In this document: positions 36,343 to 47,214 of the stretch, piece after piece
Layout: every line of letters begins with the position of its first letter
How positions within the stretch are numbered: the stretch's first letter is position 1
NCBI GenBank assembly: GCA_030704615.1
Contig: CM060734.1
Span: forward strand, 46,766,042-46,830,041
Direction of reading: 5' to 3'
Origin: Takakia lepidozioides
Taxonomy: Eukaryota > Streptophyta > Takakiopsida > Takakiales > Takakiaceae
Length of the DNA: 64,000 nucleotides
Program-made: the position numbers and the translations under genes
The notes under the pieces: generated by a model
Seen by the model: only the letters and a program-made list of their open reading frames with translations
Told to the model about the DNA's origin: nothing
Database searches by the model: none

Positions 36343-38523
36343 CTAGGTCTCCCAAGCCTCCATCCCGCGCCCTTGCTGTGCATATCCTGCAATCATCACA
36401 CTCCACAACACCACATGTCGTTCAGCCATACTATCGAACACTCCCTTTGCATCCTCAATGCTCCCACATTTGGCATACATGTCCACCAGGGCAGTGTTCA
36501 GAATGATATCAGGTGCAATTCCAGATTTGATGATGTCACCATGGATCTCTTTGCCCTTTTGCAGGACTGCCAGGCTTGCACAAGCATTGCAAACACACAC
36601 AAACGAGATTTGGTTACACTTCACCCCTTCCCCCATCATAGGTTTCCAAGGCCTCCATCCCGCGCCCCTGCTGTGCATCTCCTGCAAGCATGGCATTACA
36701 TGAGACCATATCTTGTTCAGCCATATAGTTGAACACTCCCTTTGCATCCTCGATGCACCCGTATTTTGCATACATATCCACCAGGGTATTGTTCAGAATG
36801 ACATCGGGTACAATCCAGCTCTGAAAATATCACCATGGACCTCTTTGCCATTTTCCAGGGCTGCCAGGCTTGTAGAATCATTGCAAATGCACACAAACGT
36901 GATGTGGTCAGTGGGCTTCACCCCTTCCCCCATCATTCGATCATAGGTCTTCAAAGCCTCCATACCATGTCCCTGTTGTGCATACCCTGCAAGCATCGCG
37001 TTCCACGACAAAATGTTCAGCCATAGTGTTGAAAACTCCCTTCGCATCCTTAATGCACCCACATTTGGCATACATGTCCACCAAGGCAACGTTCAGAATG
37101 ACATCTGGTACAATTCCAGCTTTGACGATGTCAGCATGGACCTCTTTCCCCTTTTCTAGGGCTCCCAGGCTTGCACACGCATTGCAAACACCAACAAAGG
37201 TGATGTGGTTGGGCTTCACCGGCCCTTCGCGCAGCATTTGCTCGTAGGTCTCCAAAGCATTCCTACCACATCCATGTTAAATCCTGCCAACATTATATTC
37301 AACCTGATCAAAGTTCGTTGAGGCATTTTGTTGAACACTCGGTGTGCATTCATGATGCTCCTGCACTTAACATACATGTTCACAAGGTGTTGAAGAGAAA
37401 AACACTTGGCGTGAATCCACTTTGGATAATGTGAGAGTGCACCTGCTTTCCAGCTTCCAGACCCTTCATTTTGATGCACTTAAGCAAGAGACAGACATAC
37501 ATATCTGAATCTGCTGAAATGCTCCTTGGTTTAAAGGTTGTAGAGCCTCTTTCAGTTTGCCTGCCTCACAAAGAATCTTTACATGCCTAGAAGAGCCAGA
37601 AGAGGCATTATGGACTCCCTCTCTTGATCCTCTTTTAGAAGCTGTGGTCATGGTTGAGGTGCCTGATTTAAAACAAGGCTGCCAGGCTTGCAATGCACAG
37701 AAACATGATGTGGCCGGGCTGAACCCCTTTCCCCCATCATTTGCTCATAGGTCTCCAAAGCCTCCATCCCACGTCCCTGTTGTGCATACCCTGCAAGCAT
37801 CGCACTCCACGACACCACATCTCGTTCAGCCATAGTGTTGAACACTCCCTTTGCATCCTCGATGCACCCACATTTTGCATACATGTCCACTAGGGTATTG
37901 TTTAGAATGACATTTGGTACAATTCCAGCTTTGAAGATGTCACCATGGACCTCCTTCCCCATTTCCAAAGCTGCCAGGTGTTTAGAATGACATTAGGTAC
38001 AATTCCATAGTGAATGAACAAGTAATGATTAATGAGATCTTGCAACCTGTCTCCATCAAGATTCTGCACTCACGGCTTTGATGATATCCCCATGCACCTC
38101 TTTGCCCTTCTCCAGGGTTGCCAGGCCTGCAATGCACACAAACATGATGTGGCCGGGCTGAACCCCTTCCCCCATCATTTGCTCATAGGTCTCCAAAGCC
38201 TTCATCCCACGTCCCTGCTATGCATACCCTGCAAGCATCGCACTCCACGACACCACATCTCGTTCAGCCATAGTGTTGAACACTCCCTTTGCATCCTCGA
38301 TGCACCCACATTTTGCATACATGTCCACTAGGGTATTGTTCAAAATGACATTTGGTACAATTCCAGCTCTGAAGATGTCACCATGGACCTCCTTCCTCCT
38401 TTCCAAAGCTGCCAGGGCAGTGTTTAGAATGACATTAGGTACAATTCCAGCTTTGATGATATCCCCATGCACCTCTTTGGCCTTCTCAAGGGCTGCCAGG
38501 CTTGCGCAAGCATTGCAATGCAC
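36343..38523 (-). pseudogene. PLS-class PPR repeat fragments, tandemly duplicated
   Basis: At least six near-identical segments encode PPR motifs, e.g. [62 protein letters not shown] and [15 protein letters not shown]. The landmark encoding MYAKCG recurs at about 36470, 36765, 37062, 37370, 37872 and 38314; the first spacings are about 300 bp, one P-L-S triplet. Frames change between segments and stops intervene, so no full PPR protein can be made; no targeting peptide or E/DYW C-terminus was seen. Intact relatives are organelle RNA-binding and editing factors. The uniformity of the copies points to recent duplication or capture. Confidence 0.85.
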
Positions 38524-40000
38524 ACAAACATGATGTGAGAGGGCAAAACAGGCTGAAATAGGTCAAAGAAGAAGGTGCCCTCACCACATTGTCCTTGAGC
38601 TTGTGTCATGACTTGACCGACCATCAACCCAAAAGGACCTCTTGTGTGTGCTGCTTGTGTCTGTAGTCAGGTAATGTCGGATTGGTCTGTGAGATCGAAC
38701 CACCACGGTGCAGCTGAGTAGGCAGAGATTGAAACACGGCCTGCTAAGACCAAGCTGACTCTCCCAAGAACGGCGAGCTCGCAAGAATGTTGCGAGCTTC
38801 TCCTCGTCTCATCTCCTCCTCCTCTTCTCCTTCCCGCATCATTTGCTCAATGCCTCCATCCCACGCCCCTGCATATCTTGCTATCATCGCGTTCCATCCC
38901 TCGGCTACATGGTGTGGCGAAGGAGACAAAAAAACGCCAAGTCCTAGCCCTCCTCTGTGTTCATGATTACCCTAATGGGCAACCTTATTAGCAACTTTTT
39001 GACTTTTTAACCTTTTGCACTTTGATTCATTCTAGGTCAGAGGCTAAAATCCTCCTACCAGGCTTGTCTAGGAAACCAAAACACCACGTAGACAAACATT
39101 TGATAGTGGTAGTAAAATATATTACCATTGGGCTGGTTTGAACACTTTAGTAAAATTATAGTAGAAATTTTCACTTTGAGTTTTTGAAATTGAAATATAT
39201 ATTACCAATTATATTTTCAGAATTACAGCTGTCAATGTTTGACTTAGGGGTGGTAGAATAAAGGACTCTGTAGTGAAACTTTTGATAGTTGTAGTGAATT
39301 GTTTTATTAATATCAACACATTTCACTACGTGGTGCTAGAAATAGTGAAATGTGGCAAACAGTGAAATTCATAGTGAAATACCGACGGTGCTGAAAACCA
39401 TAGTGTGTTGTAGTGCCTAGCTGTGCCTGTCCTCGCCCCTTCCTGCATCATTTGCTCAAGAATAGGTCTGCAAAGCCTCCATCCCACGCCCCTGCACATC
39501 CTGCGATCACCGCGTTCCATGCTCTAGGCTCGTGGGTACTAAGAAAACATATGGTGTGGCGGGAGACAAAAAAAAAGCCCAAAAGGAGGCCAAGTCCCAG
39601 CCCTCTGTTCACGGATGGCACCCTAAAGGGCAACCCTATAAGCAACTTTTTGAAAAAAATTAACATTTTGCACTTTGATCATTAATGAATGAACTTACCC
39701 AATGGATGAATACATTCGTGTATGTGCCTTCAAAATGACACGTATAGTGATGCAGTCGTATAATTAGAGTTGTAAAACCAAATTCAGTCATGAAGTCATA
39801 CGATTCTAGGAAAATTCATCCACGTGTAGTCCTCCATATGACGCGAGTCATATAAACCATCACTGTCATCGTGGTCAACAATGTTTGACCAATGCTCCCT
39901 ACCTTTCCGGAGTCATGTAGTGATTACTACAGAGTAATAAAACTATGACTGCAACGCATTTCAGCATTCTATAGTCGTGTATCTAATGCCGTTTTTATGA
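38524..40000. other. Right part of the 5.2-kb element
   Basis: Weak PPR-like scraps (GWNAMIARYAG near 38880 and a similar piece near 39490, minus strand) lie among AT-rich sequence. A CACTA-end-like TGTTGTAGTG at about 39406-39415 may mark an inner, older element. No intact gene. Confidence 0.4.
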
Positions 40001-40044
40001 CTATGCAAAAGCCGTAGTCCTAAAAACACTCATCTCTTGTAGTG

Positions 40045-40542
40045 TGTGGCGGTCGCCGATTAGGGGCTCGGGACCGCCAGACTGGTGGTCCGCACCTTTT
40101 TTTTAAAAAAATGTTTCCACTTGATTTTTTACCCATGAGGCGACTGCTTCGGCGGTCGGCGATTGGGGGCTCGGGACCGCCAGACTGGCAGTCCCCACCT
40201 TTTTGGTTTTTTTGTTTCCACTTGTTCTGTACCCATGAGGTGATCGCCTCGGCGGTCAACGATGAGGGGCTCAGGACCACCAGACTGGCGGTCCCCACTT
40301 TTTCCTTTTGTTTCCTTTTGTTTTTGTACCCATGAGGCGACCGCTGCGGCGGTTGCCGTTTGGGGGCTCGGGACTGCCAGACTAGCGGTCCCAATGTCGC
40401 TCCTGGCCGTGTTGGAGGGGGGGGGGAGGGGGTGTTGCCAGGCGACCGTTATAGTGGCGGTCGCCACCATCGCCACGTCACCCAGCACACAAGCGACTGC
40501 CGCTGTGGTGGTCGCCGGAATCGCCATGTGCCCCGTAGGCGA
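40045..40542. repeat. GGCGACCGC palindrome array, middle part
   Basis: Four units of ~97-103 bp begin near 40048, 40151, 40251 and 40348 with GGCGGTCG-type sequence followed by GGGGCTCGGGACCGCCAGAC and a T-rich tail. A complete palindrome (GGCGACCGTTA..TGGCGGTCGCC) lies at about 40441-40465. The array is interrupted at 40542 by the Ty3 LTR and resumes at 52434. Confidence 0.88.
40538..40542. repeat. Target-site duplication GGCGA, left
   Basis: GGCGA directly precedes the LTR and is repeated directly after the other LTR at 52434-52438. Confidence 0.95.
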
Positions 40543-41550
40543 TGTCGCACGGCTTTTACTCACCCATCCCTTCGCTATCCGAGGCGGAAACTCCAAGATA
40601 GAAGAGTTGGAAATCTCTAAGTACTCAGCCCGCTCAGAACAATCAGTCATGACCTACAGCTAGTGTATCATGGGGGTGTTTCCTATTTGTTTCCCTTTCC
40701 ACATTCATGTTAGCTACCTTACCATTGATAATTAAGTATCAGTTTGCTTCATCAATCTATCGGATTCCTTCAACTCATCCATTCATTCCACAGCTTCACT
40801 CAGATCTCTCTCACAGTGTGATTGTATCGTATAAGTATCAGATTATGATTTATCAGGTATCAGGCCGAAGCCATTGTATCTCTAATCTGCTTTACAATAT
40901 CACTACAGCTTTGCATATAACAAGCATCTGCTAATCATCTCTCCTCCTTCACCGTGCTCTCCATGCTTGCTTCCGTTCTTGCTCTCCGCCCGATCCCCTC
41001 TCTTCCCTGACCAAGAAGTCCTTCCCCTGACGTGCTTCCAAGAATAATCCCCCTTCTCAGTCCTTGCTTCTCCATTTATCTTCCTACCCGTGGCTCTAAC
41101 CGTTTCCCTCACTAACCGTCGTCCGTGAACTAACATGTTCCATTTGCAGGTGTTGTTCCCCACAGTCGTTCCCTGTCCTGCTCTCCGTTCCCTATGGTCG
41201 TGACAGCTGTGTCAAGCTGTGACTAGCTGTGTGAAACTGTGACGGGCTGTGACTGGCTGTGTGGCTGTGTCGGCTGTGACGGGCTGTGTTGGCTGTGTCG
41301 GCTGTGTCGGCTGTGACGACTGTGACGGGCTGTGTTGGCTGCGTCGGCTATGACGACTGTGACGGGCTGTGTCGGCTGTGTCGGCTGTGACGACTGTGAC
41401 GGGCTGTGTTGGCTGTGATGGACTGTGTAACCCCCTTTTACAGTGTGCTGCTGTCACCCCTAAGGCTCCTGTTGATCTCAGTTTGTGCAAAAATTAAGGG
41501 TACCCTACAGATCTCGTATAAGTGTCTAAGTCCCAGACAGTCCTCTAACA
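40543..41550 (-). repeat. 3' LTR of the Ty3 element (1008 bp)
   Basis: On the plus strand it runs from TGTCGCACGG to CCTCTAACA and matches 51460-52433 end to end, apart from scattered substitutions and a rearranged GCTGTG repeat (41201-41430). Confidence 0.97.
41201..41430. repeat. GGCTGTG minisatellite in the 3' LTR
   Basis: About 25 copies of a 9-bp theme (GGCTGTGTC, GGCTGTGAC and variants). The matching stretch of the other LTR (52119-52312) has a different copy number and order. Confidence 0.92.
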
Positions 41551-41575
41551 TTACCCCTTCCCCTCTCAAAAAGCC
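41551..41575 (-). other. Polypurine tract of the Ty3 element
   Basis: Read on the minus strand, AGAGGGGAAGGGGTAA ends exactly at the start of the 3' LTR, the position of a plus-strand primer. Confidence 0.85.
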
Positions 41576-41588
41576 GTGTCCTCACGGT

Positions 41589-44164
41589 TTACTGATTGCG
41601 ATTAGCAAACCTTTGTGAGTGAGCACCTTTCTGACGTTGAGAGTTTCGTGGCGGACTGTGTGTACGAGCCCGAGGTCTGTCACTGGTTGACGGAGATGTT
41701 TGAACAGTACCCAGATAAGTGAGGCCCTCTGGAGGCTGATATCGAGGTAACCTTTCAGGCATAGGAGACCCCCGTCGCTTCTTCTGTGCCATCTGTAATG
41801 CATAGTCTTCTCCCATGTCAAAAGAATCCGCTGAAGAAACAGTTGTATCAGAATCCTCATCGCCTCTTAGGTGTTTTAATTGTCGAACTTTTTGTGGAAT
41901 CCTCTGGGGCATACAATGTTGTCCTACCATGTCTGGAAGTTTATATTTTACAACTTGCTGTAAACGCTGAACAGCAAAATTGGTGAAGACACTGAGTTCT
42001 TGTCTGTCCAGGTGAGTGGGGTACCAATTACTTGTGCACCGTGCAAGTATTTCCATGCCACATGTCCCTTATAGAAAATATCATCAATGCCAAATTTCTG
42101 TGTTGACAAATTGTTCCAGGCCGCTTGAAACCATGAACGAATTTGAGAATCCTTTTGCATCATAACTTTTGCCTCATATAGGTACATATGAGGTGGTACT
42201 GAAGGTAAGACCCAATGATCTCCACTGGAATAACTCAGAAAGCGCGATTGCATCTTATGCTGCTCAATGTGATAACGTACCAGAAAACAAGCAGCGTAGT
42301 ATAACCCGCATCCCATGACAATACTTGCTACCTCCTTGGTCTTGGTATAAATGAGTCCATGTACAACTTGGAAGACAATTAATTCCTTCAACATTGTACT
42401 TGCCTCATGCCAGTATTGTGCAAAGTGATGATCCTCAATATGTCGATTGTTCGGAAGAACTTTAGTCCTAGTTGCCACTGGCAGCCAAATACGCATGATT
42501 TGGTAGTAATGTGCGAATGACTGCGGAGGACTAAATTCTTTCCAAGCCAAATCCAACATGATGGGAATTTGGTTGAAGGGCATAATCATAGCCCTACTGT
42601 ACTCCCTTGTAGCTGGAGTTTTAGGTGGGTTAAAAGCAGCATTGCCCCATACCTCAGGCTGTGGTGGCTGTGGTGTGGTTGTAGTAACAACAGGTTCAGC
42701 TACTGGTACAGTGACTTGTTGTGGTACTGGTAGTACTGGCTCTTGTATCATTGGCATCTCCTGCACCTCCTGTGAAGACTGAAAAGCCAAAGTTCTGGCT
42801 TGTAAATAAGAAGCCATTAGCTGTTCCTGAGGGATATAGACTCTTTTGTCGATATTTGAAGTGAGGTCCTCCACTTGAGTCTGCAGTCCGTCTACATCCT
42901 CCTGTAACTCTGCTATCCTACTATAGACATTGTCTATAGTAATTGTGGCAATGTTCTGCACTTGCAGTCTGAGCTCATTCATCTCGCTTTGGGTGAGCTT
43001 TCGTGGTGCTTTGCCCTCCACTGGCCCTTTTGCTAATCAGACCTGCATAAGGCTGTTATCCACCAAGTTGCTTGTGGTTCCTCTGAGAGTGTGCTCATCT
43101 CTGAGTTTGTACACTTCTAACTGCTGTTGTAAAGCCTCCATGCGCTTCGCATGAGGTTCAACCAAATTCGCATAGGCAACAAGTAGATTATTAGCTTTCC
43201 TCCGAGCCTTGTTAGTGACCGAGATTTCATTTCTATTGGCCACGAGCGTTTGTTGCAACTCCAGGATGTACTTCTCTTGGTCAGCTTCAACCTGCCTGTA
43301 TTGCTTGAAAGTATCCTCATTGCGACAGATTGTATTCTTCATATCGACAATGAGTTTCATTTGCTCAACATTCTCTTGTTCTGCCTTCGTACATTTTTCC
43401 GCTTGACTGTTTATTTCTTTTGTAGATTGGTCAAGCATAGTTGTGAATGTAGCACATTGTATCGTCATCCTGTCATACACTGTCTGCAACTCCGTATGTA
43501 GTGCATTCACTTCTTGCAACTTGTTTTCATGCTGCACCTGCATTTGGTATAGCTGTTGCTTATGTGCTTCGTGCAACTGGTCTTGCGCGAGGCCTGCCTC
43601 AATCAATTGTTCCTTGGCCAATTGCAAAGCCGCTTCTGTATTTTGCAAGTCCTGCTGCATCTTGAGAGTGACCTCCTCATCGACCTTGTTTGCACACTCA
43701 GTGGCTAGTCAAGCCTCAAACTCCTTCCTGAGTTCCTCTCTCAAGGCTGTCAATTGGGTAGTTGGAACATGGGATTTGACATAAGTCCCCAACAAATTAA
43801 GTGTCCTGCCTATGGAACTCATCAGCATTGCCTGTTGAGGGTCATCATGGTGAGGTTGCTGCTGTTCCTCCTGATCCTCAACTGTGTGATGTCTCACGAA
43901 CCACTCAGGCCATTGTCCCACCGGATTTTCTTCCTGAACCACTTCATCCATCACCAATGCTGCAGTGTCTTGACATTCTACCTGTGGTACCTCCGACACA
44001 GGTGTGTGTATTATATGCACCTCAAGATTTCCCTTGGGCAACTGTTGCACCTCTGGAATCTCTGTCTCCTTGACCAGACCAGAATATTCATAGAGAAGGT
44101 CCCCCTTCTCAATTTCTGCCACTATCTGTTCTGTAGTTGGAATATCTAACCCTTCTTTTTCCAA
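41589..44164 (-). pseudogene. Ty3 extra region, coiled-coil ORF with in-frame stops
   Basis: One minus-strand frame from about 44164 to 41948 is interrupted only by TGA codons near 43709 and 43037. It then shifts by one base around 42000 and continues to 41589. The first part is acidic and glutamine-rich, the second (43660-43037) a strong coiled coil (QDLQNTEAALQLAKEQL), the third (43021 onward) a Pro/Val-rich linker and a folded-looking domain with many Trp/Tyr/His (e.g. HHFAQYWHEAS, SGDHWVLPSVPPHMYLYEAK). No family was recognised. Its place between integrase and LTR is where some plant Ty3 elements carry an env-like or other accessory gene; no clear membrane segment or signal peptide is seen. 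Confidence 0.7.
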
Positions 44165-44322
44165 TCAATTATTTCTGGTGGCACTTCATGGGCAACTTGT
44201 GGTAACCTTGTGACAAGCCGATAAGCTGGCTGTGATGGCTGTGATGCTGAAGTAACTTCCTCTTCCCTCTCTGAAGGTCCTGCTTCCAGTAATAGCAGTT
44301 CTCTGTGCTGCTGTGCCCCTTC

Positions 44323-47214
44323 CTACACATGAGCTTGGGAAACATTATCATGCGGAATCCGTGAAGCCAGTGGATCCGCCACTATAGTCTTTCCCCGTCT
44401 TTGCCTCTTAGTCTCGGGTTGCCCTGCTAATCCACCCTCACTGTGTGAAGAGCCTTGCTCTTCCATTGCAGTGGTTTCTGGCTCAAACACTCCCATCTCC
44501 TTTCTTTCTTGCGCATCAAGTATGCCAGAATCAAGAATTATTTGAGCAATGATTGGGCCAGACACTATGATAGGAGACTTTGCGGTAGTACCTTGTAATC
44601 TTTTCATCTCCTCTACCAGTGCATTGTACATTATGTCCGCCCATTCTACCTCTTGTCCTTTCAAGGCTTTGAGTATTTCCTCCGTGAAGGATCTGCTCAA
44701 ATACTGTTGGTTCTGTTTCATGGCAATCAGAACGTTCAATACCTGGCCTACCTCCTTTAGCCCTGGGTACACGGCCTTGGTACAAGCATAACCCTGAGTT
44801 TTAAAGAAACTCCCTTCTTGGAATAAGTCCCCTATTTGCAGTCTTGCCCTGTGCTCCTCCACATGCACCTGACCTGCTGGCAATCGAAACAATTGCTGGA
44901 GGTATAGGGGAGTAATTACTAATTCAACTCCCTTCACCGTTGTTGTTCCTGTCCTTGGCTCAAAGTTCTGCAAGAATTGTAACATGTACTGTCTATGGTG
45001 CAATGTCCAATCTATGCTTTGCAATCCTTGCAATCTCAGCTCCTTCAGTATCTGTATTGCCTGTGGGGTAGCAATCGTTTGTTTCTGCAGAATTGTGGTG
45101 CTCTTCACCCTGATTTCCTCCATTCCTCTCACTCTCTTCATTTTAGACCCACAGAAATATTTTGGCTGTAACAACTGCAGAAATGCCTGTAGTGCACAAA
45201 GCATAAACGTATGGTTGCCACAAAAAGCTATGGGTAATTTCTTGTAAGCCTGCGGGGCTTGCAAGCATCGCCCAAGAGAAAAGCTCCGCTCTATTCTTTC
45301 GTGTCTATGCCACTGCGTAAGTAATATTGCGAGCGTATAGTCTGTTAGTTCCTCCATAGTTTCCAAGCTATAGCATTGATGGTCTGTCCCGTCGAGACGC
45401 CCGTTACTCAGAACGACGCCGCCTCTTGCGCTTAATTTCCCTCCAATTTCTTGATCCTTTCTCTGGCTTTCTATTGGCTGTAACCGCTGTGACTGGATTT
45501 TAGATTTCATTTTCTTTAGTGGACTTTCCCTGCTGGATAGTCCACTAGGATCACACATGTGACAAGAATTTCGCTTTTCTGTACTTGCCCTTTGTTCCGT
45601 TCCCCTTTTACCGTATTCATTAATGGGCCCGCCTTTCATCCAATTTGACGCGCTGATTAGGTATTTTGACGTCCATTCTTGTCTTCTTTCTTGATGACAC
45701 CTGTTCTTGCACTTCCTTCTCAGCTGTGTGTCGCGCCCTGACTTCCACGTGTCTATTTTTAAACTGGTTTCCGTCTTTTCTTCCGTCAGCCATTTTCCTG
45801 AAGTTATTGTGCGCCCACCTGTCACTGATTCTATGGATCGTGTAATCCTAGTAGGCTGTGTTGAGCTGTGACAGGCTGTGTCATACTGTGGTACGCTGTG
45901 ATAGGCTGTGACACGCGGTGGTAGGTTGTGATAGGCTGTGTTGCGCCGTGCTGGGCTGTGATAGGTTGTGTCACGTTGTGATGGACTGTGATAGGCTGTG
46001 TTTCGCGTTGATGGGCTGTGATAGGCTGTGTTTCGCCTTGATGGGCTGTGATAGGCTGTGTTTCGCCATGTTGGGCTGTGATAGGCTGTGTTTTGCCTTG
46101 ATGGGCTGTGATAGGCCGTGTCACGTTGTGATGGACTGTGATAGGCTGTGTCACGCTTGTTCTGCCCGCCCTGGTCATATATGTTTGGCCTAACGACAAG
46201 TGCTCCATACTCCGTTGGTAACACTGGTGCAGCCCATGACTGCTCTTGCGTTTCAACATGCAAATCATGCTGTAATGGTTTGTCATGGATACCACTGTAT
46301 CCTTTCAACTTATTGGCATTGACTCTTCTCAGCATCTCTTTGTTAATGGTTTGTAACATGGCAGTGTTGTTATCATACATCTTTTGTATGACATAAGGTC
46401 CTTTCCAGGGTGATTTAAGCTTAGAAGCTTTAATCTTTCCTTTCTTCTGCAACCATAGAACCAAATCCCCCGTCTTAAAAGTCTTTAACTTGCCTTCATC
46501 AAATTGTTCCTTTCTCTTCATCTGAATTCTGGTCATATTATCAGCTGCATCAGCACGTACTTCTTCCACATGGTATAATTCATGTTTCCTGACCTTAATG
46601 GAATCTTGCAATTCCATTCTCTTTCCCCACTCCGTTTTCATGGTAGGTAACAGGAATTCCACTGGAAGTAAGGCTTCCATACCATAAACTAATTGGAATG
46701 GTGTATACTTAGTGGTGACTTTATATGAAGTCATGTATGACCACAAAGCTGTCAGCAGCTTTGTATCCCAATCCGTTCTGTTTGCATTGACTATCTTAGC
46801 CAAGATAGTACATAGTATTTTGTTGGTAGCCTCTGCCTGCCCATTACCCTGTGGGTAATATGTTGTACTCTTTCTATGCACAATCATGAACTCTTTAGTC
46901 AACAACTCAATGGTCTCATTCATGAAGTGACTTCCCTGATCACTGATAAATTCTAAGGGACAGCCAAATCGTGTAAGTATGTTCTCATACAGGAACCTTG
47001 TTGTGGACTTGGCTGAGTTGTCCCTCAAAGCTTTAGCTTCCACCCACTTCGTAGTATAATCAGTGGCTGTAATTATGTACCTGTTCCGTGTATTCTTGGC
47101 TGGTGGGTTAATCGGTCCAACAAAGTCTAGTCCCCATTTCTGAAATGGTTCCGTAGGCATTGTAGGATGCAAGGCCATCCTTCCAGATCTTGCAAAGGTC
47201 CTAGCCTCTGACAT
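44323..47214 (-). CDS. Ty3 integrase core with long C-terminal extension
   Basis: A 963-codon frame. Residues ~20-250 are the integrase core with a DD35E triad: D30 (KWGLDFVGP), D92 (FISDQGSHF), E128 (NGQAEATNK). A GPY-type tail (KGPYVIQKMYDNNTAML) follows near residue 270. From about residue 355 come repeated TAYHSPS(Q/R) units encoded by a minisatellite, then a basic linker, then a domain (from ~650) with ITPLYLQQLFRLPAG and VEWADIMYNALVEEM that resembles extra ORFs of plant Athila-type elements by style; that likeness is tentative. The zinc-binding N-terminus of integrase lies in the neighbouring frame (47127-48503), separated by one frame change near 47170-47210. The start codon of this frame is internal to pol and not a real start. 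Confidence 0.88.
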   Translation of the reverse strand: MSEARTFARSGRMALHPTMPTEPFQKWGLDFVGPINPPAKNTRNRYIITATDYTTKWVEAKALRDNSAKSTTRFLYENILTRFGCPLEFISDQGSHFMNETIELLTKEFMIVHRKSTTYYPQGNGQAEATNKILCTILAKIVNANRTDWDTKLLTALWSYMTSYKVTTKYTPFQLVYGMEALLPVEFLLPTMKTEWGKRMELQDSIKVRKHELYHVEEVRADAADNMTRIQMKRKEQFDEGKLKTFKTGDLVLWLQKKGKIKASKLKSPWKGPYVIQKMYDNNTAMLQTINKEMLRRVNANKLKGYSGIHDKPLQHDLHVETQEQSWAAPVLPTEYGALVVRPNIYDQGGQNKRDTAYHSPSQRDTAYHSPSRQNTAYHSPTWRNTAYHSPSRRNTAYHSPSTRNTAYHSPSQRDTTYHSPARRNTAYHNLPPRVTAYHSVPQYDTACHSSTQPTRITRSIESVTGGRTITSGKWLTEEKTETSLKIDTWKSGRDTQLRRKCKNRCHQERRQEWTSKYLISASNWMKGGPINEYGKRGTEQRASTEKRNSCHMCDPSGLSSRESPLKKMKSKIQSQRLQPIESQRKDQEIGGKLSARGGVVLSNGRLDGTDHQCYSLETMEELTDYTLAILLTQWHRHERIERSFSLGRCLQAPQAYKKLPIAFCGNHTFMLCALQAFLQLLQPKYFCGSKMKRVRGMEEIRVKSTTILQKQTIATPQAIQILKELRLQGLQSIDWTLHHRQYMLQFLQNFEPRTGTTTVKGVELVITPLYLQQLFRLPAGQVHVEEHRARLQIGDLFQEGSFFKTQGYACTKAVYPGLKEVGQVLNVLIAMKQNQQYLSRSFTEEILKALKGQEVEWADIMYNALVEEMKRLQGTTAKSPIIVSGPIIAQIILDSGILDAQERKEMGVFEPETTAMEEQGSSHSEGGLAGQPETKRQRRGKTIVADPLASRIPHDNVSQAHV
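45840..46165. repeat. In-frame GGCTGTG minisatellite in the Ty3 coding region
   Basis: About a dozen copies of a ~27-bp unit built on GATAGGCTGTG (for example GATGGGCTGTGATAGGCTG). On the minus strand it encodes TAYHSPSQRD-type repeats within the open frame. It shares the GGCTGTG core with the LTR minisatellites. Confidence 0.92.

Larger units (their letters stand above)
34884..40044. mobile_element. 5.2-kb element with CACTA-type ends carrying PPR fragments
   Basis: Left end CACTACAACAGATGAGCG; right end read inward CACTACAAGAGATGAGTG; both continue into TTTTTA and ATGACT/AGTCAT-rich subterminal sequence. The flanks are two halves of one palindrome of the host array (GGCGACCGCTAT before, TGTGGCGGTCGCC after), which supports a single insertion rather than two unrelated ends. 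A 3-bp target duplication is not clear (TAT/TGT). Inside are a ~70-bp direct repeat (35110-35180 and 35213-35275), a tandem set of degraded PPR repeats (36343-38523) and AT-rich filler. No transposase is present, so it would be non-autonomous with captured host sequence. Confidence 0.6.

Noticed and set aside
43037-43709. In-frame TGA codons as selenocysteine or programmed readthrough
   Set aside because: Land plants lack selenocysteine insertion, no readthrough context repeats between sites, and the same TGA pattern appears in unrelated decayed genes.
45918-46193. Cysteine-rich plus-strand frame (repeated CDRLCFA)
   Set aside because: It is the opposite-strand shadow of the Ty3 minisatellite, whose coding strand is minus.
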